Below are positions 8,071 to 11,195 of a stretch of 11,195 bases of DNA, in pieces. Location of the stretch: NCBI GenBank assembly GCA_002315795.1, contig DCIF01000132.1:23657-34851 (forward strand), in the 5' to 3' direction. A program made the translations under genes and the position numbers. The notes beneath the pieces are model-generated. The model was not told where the DNA came from, did no database searches, and worked only from the letters and a program-made list of their open reading frames with translations. The stretch is from Bacteroidales bacterium UBA1733 (GTDB lineage Bacteria > Bacteroidota > Bacteroidia > Bacteroidales > UBA3663). How positions within the stretch are numbered: position 1 is the first letter of the stretch; each line of letters opens with the position of its first letter.

Positions 8071-9615
8071 ATGGCTCAGATAATCACTCAAAAACAGCAG
8101 TTGCGTCAGGCTCCGTCCCAGATGCTGTTGTCGAAGATGGTTGAATCCACCTCCGACGACTTGCTGCAGCTTATCAATGAGGAGATTGAGAAGAATTTTA
8201 CACTCGAGACTTCCGATGCCAGAGAATCCTCTATCGATCATCCTTCTGAAGATATAGACGGTCTTCCTGCCAGTGACGAAGAGATGACTGGCAATGACAA
8301 CCAGTTAGATGAGCCTGAACCACAGCGGCAGGATTCGGCCAAAGACGAAGATTCTTTCTTCGAATATGATGATGACAGCCCGAGTGACCGCATTGGCCAT
8401 GCCAGATCTGAGGATGATGACTTCAATCCGGGTTCGTCTGCCGTCAGCGAAGAAACCTTCCGTGAAGATCTGAAAGACCAGATTGCAGTGCTCGATATCA
8501 CTGATGAAGAGCGTTATCTGGCCAATTATATTATAGATAGTATTGATGATGACGGTTATCTGCACCGGTCACTCTCCGAACTGGTCGATGATCTGGAATT
8601 CACGCAGAATCATCCGACCACAGAAGAAGACCTTGAAGCTGTACTGGTAGAGATTGTGCAAGAAGAGCTCGAACCCTCTGGCATTGGTGCCCGTAACCTG
8701 CGTGAGTGTCTGATGCTTCAGTTGCTCGACCGTAAAGCTACGGCTGCCACACGTCTTGCCTATGCTATTGTCGATCAGGCTTTTGAAGATCTGACCCAGA
8801 AACATTATGACCGACTTCAGGAGGGCTTCGGTGTGAATCGCTATACACTGGTCGATGCCATTCGTGTGATCCGTCACCTCAATCCGAAACCTGGCAACAT
8901 GAAGTCTTCCGGAGCCAAGAGCTCCGTAGAACGTGTCTCGCAGGTCCGTCCCGATTTTATTGTGCGCAATGAAGACGGAACCCTGGTGGTCACTCTCAAT
9001 GACGGTCATCTGCCAGAAGTGCATATCAGTGAAGATCAGGAGCGTTTGCTCGATGAACTGCAGCAGAAACTCCAGCGAAAAGACCCCACTTCGCATAGCG
9101 GTGCCATCGAAGAGGAGAAGCAGGCCGTTCAGCTCCTCAAGGAGAACATCCGCTCTGGCTCACTCTTCATCGATGCACTTCGTCAGCGTCGCATCACACT
9201 GATACAGGTCATGCAGACGATCGTGCAGATGCAACGCGCCTATTTCCTCACAGGACAGATTGAGACTCTTCGTCCTATGGTTCTGCAGGATGTGGCCGAT
9301 AAGTGTGGCTATGATATCTCTACCATCAGTCGCGTCTCAAACAGTAAATATGTAGATACCGATTTCGGCATTATCTCGATCAAGGAACTCTTCTCTACGG
9401 CCATCGCTGATACTGAAGACAATCTGGTAAGCAATGTAGCTGTGATGGAAGCTCTCCGAGAGATCATCGTTCAGGAAGACAAACAGGCTCCACTTACCGA
9501 CGAGAAACTGGCCGCCATCCTCAAGGAACAGGGATTCCCGATAGCTCGACGCACTGTGATGAAATATCGCGAGAAACTTGGATTCCCGGTGGCAAGGATG
9601 AGAAAGGAGTTATGA
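8071..9615 (+). CDS. rpoN: RNA polymerase sigma-54 factor (RpoN)
   Basis: Sigma-54 directs core RNA polymerase to -24/-12 promoters and needs AAA+ enhancer-binding proteins to open them. The 514-residue product shows the family layout. Region I (about 5-45) is Gln/Leu-rich (QKQQLRQAPSQMLLSKMVE...LLQLINEEIEKN). Region II (about 49-120) is long, acidic and low in complexity (e.g. EYDDDSPSD). The core-binding region III follows, with DIAVLDITDEER-like helices and SGIGARNLRECLMLQ. The helix-turn-helix region has RPMVLQDVADKCGYDISTISR at 401-421, then NSKYVDTDFGIISIKELFS. The RpoN box is ARRTVMKYRE (492-501), one residue away from the textbook ARRTVAKYRE, in a C-terminus ending MRKEL. It starts on the base after the plug TAA (TAAATG), so translational coupling or re-initiation is plausible. 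No enhancer-binding protein or obvious -24/-12 promoter was recognised in the window. A repeat element starts 10 bp after its TGA. Confidence 0.98.
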   Translation: MAQIITQKQQLRQAPSQMLLSKMVESTSDDLLQLINEEIEKNFTLETSDARESSIDHPSEDIDGLPASDEEMTGNDNQLDEPEPQRQDSAKDEDSFFEYDDDSPSDRIGHARSEDDDFNPGSSAVSEETFREDLKDQIAVLDITDEERYLANYIIDSIDDDGYLHRSLSELVDDLEFTQNHPTTEEDLEAVLVEIVQEELEPSGIGARNLRECLMLQLLDRKATAATRLAYAIVDQAFEDLTQKHYDRLQEGFGVNRYTLVDAIRVIRHLNPKPGNMKSSGAKSSVERVSQVRPDFIVRNEDGTLVVTLNDGHLPEVHISEDQERLLDELQQKLQRKDPTSHSGAIEEEKQAVQLLKENIRSGSLFIDALRQRRITLIQVMQTIVQMQRAYFLTGQIETLRPMVLQDVADKCGYDISTISRVSNSKYVDTDFGIISIKELFSTAIADTEDNLVSNVAVMEALREIIVQEDKQAPLTDEKLAAILKEQGFPIARRTVMKYREKLGFPVARMRKEL

Positions 9616-9625
9616 TGAATAGAAC

Positions 9626-9855
9626 AGAAGGGATCTTAAGGGAATAGAAGGGATCTTAAGGGATTTTAAGAGACGATAGTTTCAGCAATCTCCAAGCACC
9701 TTTACTGTTTTGCTTTCGTAAAAACATATCTCGAAACATAACATTCGTCCCTTAATATCCCCAAATATCCCTAAAAATCCCTTAATATCCCCAACATCCC
9801 TAACATCCCCAAATATCCCTTAATATCCCCAAATATCCCTTAATATCCCTTATTT
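9626..9855. repeat. Inverted-repeat element 1 made of 10-bp phased units
   Basis: The element nearly fills the rpoN-PAP2 gap. The left arm (9626-9679) reads as five 10-bp units: AGAAGGGATC and TTAAGGGAAT alternate, so an 18-bp direct repeat AGAAGGGATCTTAAGGGA occurs at 9626-9643 and 9646-9663; the arm ends TTAAGAGACGATAG. A 68-bp non-repetitive centre (9680-9747) follows. The right arm (9748-9855) has 11 units in the opposite orientation, mostly TCCCTTAATA alternating with TCCCCAAATA; two units are 9 bp, the others 10 bp. The arms are complementary through TTAAGGGA/TCCCTTAA, so the RNA or a DNA cruciform could fold. The last unit ends about 3 bp before the PAP2 ATG, so the element forms the whole leader of that gene and the 3' end of the rpoN transcript. 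It might terminate or attenuate transcription, but no U-run terminator is evident. Function unknown. Confidence 0.9.
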
Positions 9856-9858
9856 TTA

Positions 9859-10539
9859 ATGGATCAGAATCAAATAAATCAGATAAGAGAAGAGCAGAAT
9901 GCTCAATTCTCAGCACCCAAGAAACCCTATCAAACCCTCGTGCAGGCCATCAGTAACTGTTTCCATCCGTTACTGATCCTGACGATAGCTGCTATCGTTA
10001 TCAGCATCTTTACGCCTCTTGCTATCTATCCCACACAGATCAAACTCTTCTTTGTGGGAGAGGTGTTCTTCTATACACTGCTGATGCCGGTCATTGCCAT
10101 CACGCTGATGCACGTCTTTCATCTTGTGGGTCACTGGGCTTTACGCGACCGTCGAGACCGAGCTTTGCCATTTCTGGTCAATTTCATTTGCTATTCCATG
10201 AACCTCTTTGCCCTTTACCACAATGGCTTCATGCCACGGTGGGTACTGGCCATCTATTGGGGTAGTGTCATCCTGACTTTTGTGGCTTGGGTAATCAGCT
10301 TCTGGTGGAAGATTTCGGCGCATGCTTCGGCCGATATGGCAGGCGCAACGACGTTCCTGATCCTTTATTTCTGGTTCCCTCTTTCCATGCCACTCTGGAT
10401 AGGATTGGCTTCTATCATCATCGTCGGTATGGTTTGCAGCTCGCGCATCTATTTAGGCCGACACACGCTGGCACAGGTAGCGGCAGGTTCGCTCCTTGGT
10501 GTGGTGAGCATGCTTCTTGCCATCGCTATCTTCGCCTGA
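9859..10539 (+). CDS. PAP2-like integral membrane protein with degenerate catalytic motifs
   Basis: This 226-residue protein has about six hydrophobic segments (roughly 37-58, 62-86, 102-119, 127-149, 160-192 probably two, and 203-226), so it is an inner-membrane protein. It resembles the type 2 phosphatidic acid phosphatase fold. An Arg-rich loop RDRRDRALP (96-104) stands where the first PAP2 motif would be. SAH (153-155) replaces PSGH, keeping the His. SRIYLGRHTLAQ (195-206) matches the third motif SRx5HxxxD with Gln in place of the final Asp. PAP2 enzymes remove phosphate from lipid phosphates or isoprenyl diphosphates at the membrane; with these changes activity is uncertain. The N-terminus (1-30) is hydrophilic and Gln-rich. 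The ATG at 9859 follows repeat element 1 almost directly, in TTTTTA-ATG context without a Shine-Dalgarno. purE follows after 38 bp on the same strand, so they may be co-transcribed. Family call is fairly good; substrate unknown. Confidence 0.8.
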   Translation: MDQNQINQIREEQNAQFSAPKKPYQTLVQAISNCFHPLLILTIAAIVISIFTPLAIYPTQIKLFFVGEVFFYTLLMPVIAITLMHVFHLVGHWALRDRRDRALPFLVNFICYSMNLFALYHNGFMPRWVLAIYWGSVILTFVAWVISFWWKISAHASADMAGATTFLILYFWFPLSMPLWIGLASIIIVGMVCSSRIYLGRHTLAQVAAGSLLGVVSMLLAIAIFA

Positions 10540-10577
10540 TCCTGACATAAACTATTAACATTCAACATAAAACAGAT

Positions 10578-11084
10578 ATGACTCCAATTGTTTCTATCAT
10601 CATGGGCAGCACCAGTGACCTTTCGGTCATGAAGAAAGCTGCAGATCTTCTCAATGAGTTCCAGATCCCTTTTGAGATGCATGCACTCTCTGCTCATCGC
10701 ACTCCTAAGGAGGTCGAAGAGTTTGCCAATGGTGCAGCAGCCCGTGGCATCAAGGTAATCATTGCTGGCGCTGGTATGGCAGCTCACTTGGCCGGTGTCG
10801 TTGCCGCTATGACTCCACTCCCGGTCATTGGTGTACCTCTCACAGGCAGTCTCGAAGGTCTTGATGCAATGCTTGCCATGATCCAGATGCCTCCAGGAAT
10901 CCCTGTTGCTACCGTTGCGCTCAATGGCGCTATGAATGCAGGTATTCTTGCCGTACAGATTCTCTCTGTCGGTGATTCTGCTTTGGCCGAGAAGTTTGTC
11001 GTATATAAGAAGAATCTCGCACAGAAGATTGTCAAGGCTAATGCCGAACTGGCAGAGTTGAAATACGAGTACAAATGTAACTAA
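10578..11084 (+). CDS. purE: N5-carboxyaminoimidazole ribonucleotide mutase, class I PurE
   Basis: PurE moves the carboxyl group of N5-CAIR to C4, giving CAIR in de novo purine synthesis in the cytoplasm; class I enzymes need PurK to make N5-CAIR, and purK is not in this window. The 168-residue product has the usual compact length. Active-site signatures are all present: MGSTSD (9-14), SAHRTP (38-43) with the conserved His, [10 protein letters not shown] (64-73), PVIGVPL (82-88), [11 protein letters not shown] (103-113) and NAGILA (120-125). These fit class I rather than the AIR-carboxylase class II type. The start at 10578 is directly followed by the first beta strand (PIVSIIMGS) and preceded by an A-rich leader typical of Bacteroidetes. 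The stop codon TAA (11082-11084) is overlapped by the start of repeat element 2. The PAP2-like gene is 38 bp upstream. Nothing is unusual in the coding sequence. Confidence 0.98.
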   Translation: MTPIVSIIMGSTSDLSVMKKAADLLNEFQIPFEMHALSAHRTPKEVEEFANGAAARGIKVIIAGAGMAAHLAGVVAAMTPLPVIGVPLTGSLEGLDAMLAMIQMPPGIPVATVALNGAMNAGILAVQILSVGDSALAEKFVVYKKNLAQKIVKANAELAELKYEYKCN

Positions 11085-11090
11085 GGGTTC

Positions 11091-11195
11091 TGAAGAGATT
11101 ATAAGGGACATTAAGGGAATTTAAGGGACGATAGAACCAGCTTCACGTTTCTTAACCACCGATACTAAAGTCCCTTAATCTCCCTTAATCTCCCT
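11091..11195. repeat. Inverted-repeat element 2, partial (cut by window end)
   Basis: This is a second copy of the architecture seen after rpoN. The left arm is in 10-bp register: TGAAGAGATT (11091), ATAAGGGACA (11101), TTAAGGGAAT (11111), TTAAGGGACG (11121), then ATAG, so it ends TTAAGGGACGATAG as element 1 ends TTAAGAGACGATAG. A degenerate unit CTAAGGGTTC (11081-11090) precedes and contains the purE stop codon. The centre is only about 36 bp (11135-11170). The right arm begins at 11171 with the exact 10-mer TCCCTTAATC twice and a third partial copy at the window edge. Arms can pair through TTAAGGGA/TCCCTTAA. As it directly follows purE it would be in the 3' part of that transcript. What lies beyond is not visible. 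Confidence 0.88.

Noticed and set aside
9748..9855. CRISPR array
   Set aside because: Units are 9-10 bp with no unique spacers, far below CRISPR repeat and spacer sizes, and no cas gene is present.
9626..9855. Classical rho-independent terminator after rpoN
   Set aside because: The arms are complementary but 68 bp apart and imperfect, and there is no short GC stem followed by a T-run; termination remains possible but is not shown.
10449..11111. 220-codon open frame on the minus strand over purE
   Set aside because: Antisense to purE and running into repeat element 2; no family features.
9626..11195. Composite transposon or insertion sequence carrying PAP2 and purE
   Set aside because: No transposase, no visible target-site duplication, and purE is a housekeeping gene; the elements look non-coding.

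Overview
The window looks like a chromosomal segment of a Bacteroidales bacterium, most likely Prevotella or a close relative. Three things support this: both the type IX secretion (T9SS) translocon SprA and the SprA Plug protein are encoded, the only clear promoter has a Bacteroidetes-type TAnnTTTG -7 box, and most gene starts have A/T-rich leaders without a Shine-Dalgarno sequence. No tRNA, rRNA, CRISPR, integrase or transposase was recognised. All the genes look like resident chromosomal functions.

Layout. Positions 1-5528 on the minus strand hold the first 1842 codons of sprA; its 3' end lies outside the window. A 184-bp divergent intergenic region carries the galE promoter and the sprA leader. 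On the plus strand there is a compact run: galE (UDP-glucose 4-epimerase, 5713-6747), the T9SS Plug protein (DUF5103, 6775-8070) and rpoN (sigma-54, 8071-9615). The galE-plug gap is 27 bp and plug-rpoN has no gap, so they are probably one operon. A 243-bp intergenic region then holds an unusual repeat element, followed by a PAP2-like membrane protein (9859-10539) and purE (10578-11084). A second, related repeat element begins at the purE stop codon and runs off the window end.

How the genes fit together. SprA is the giant outer-membrane channel of the T9SS, and Plug is known from Flavobacterium johnsoniae to occlude the periplasmic mouth of that channel. Having both within about 1.3 kb, on opposite sides of galE, is functionally suggestive. 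Plug is also directly abutted to the sigma-54 gene, which may couple their expression. PurE and the PAP2-like protein have no obvious link to secretion.

The least explained part of the window is the pair of repeat elements at 9626-9855 and 11091-11195. Each has a left arm of 10-bp units built on TTAAGGGA, ends that arm with a conserved TTAAGRGACGATAG, has a non-repetitive centre (about 68 and 36 bp), and then a right arm of 10-bp units in inverted orientation (TCCCTTAATN). The shared register and boundary suggest a discrete family of inverted-repeat elements rather than random low-complexity DNA.
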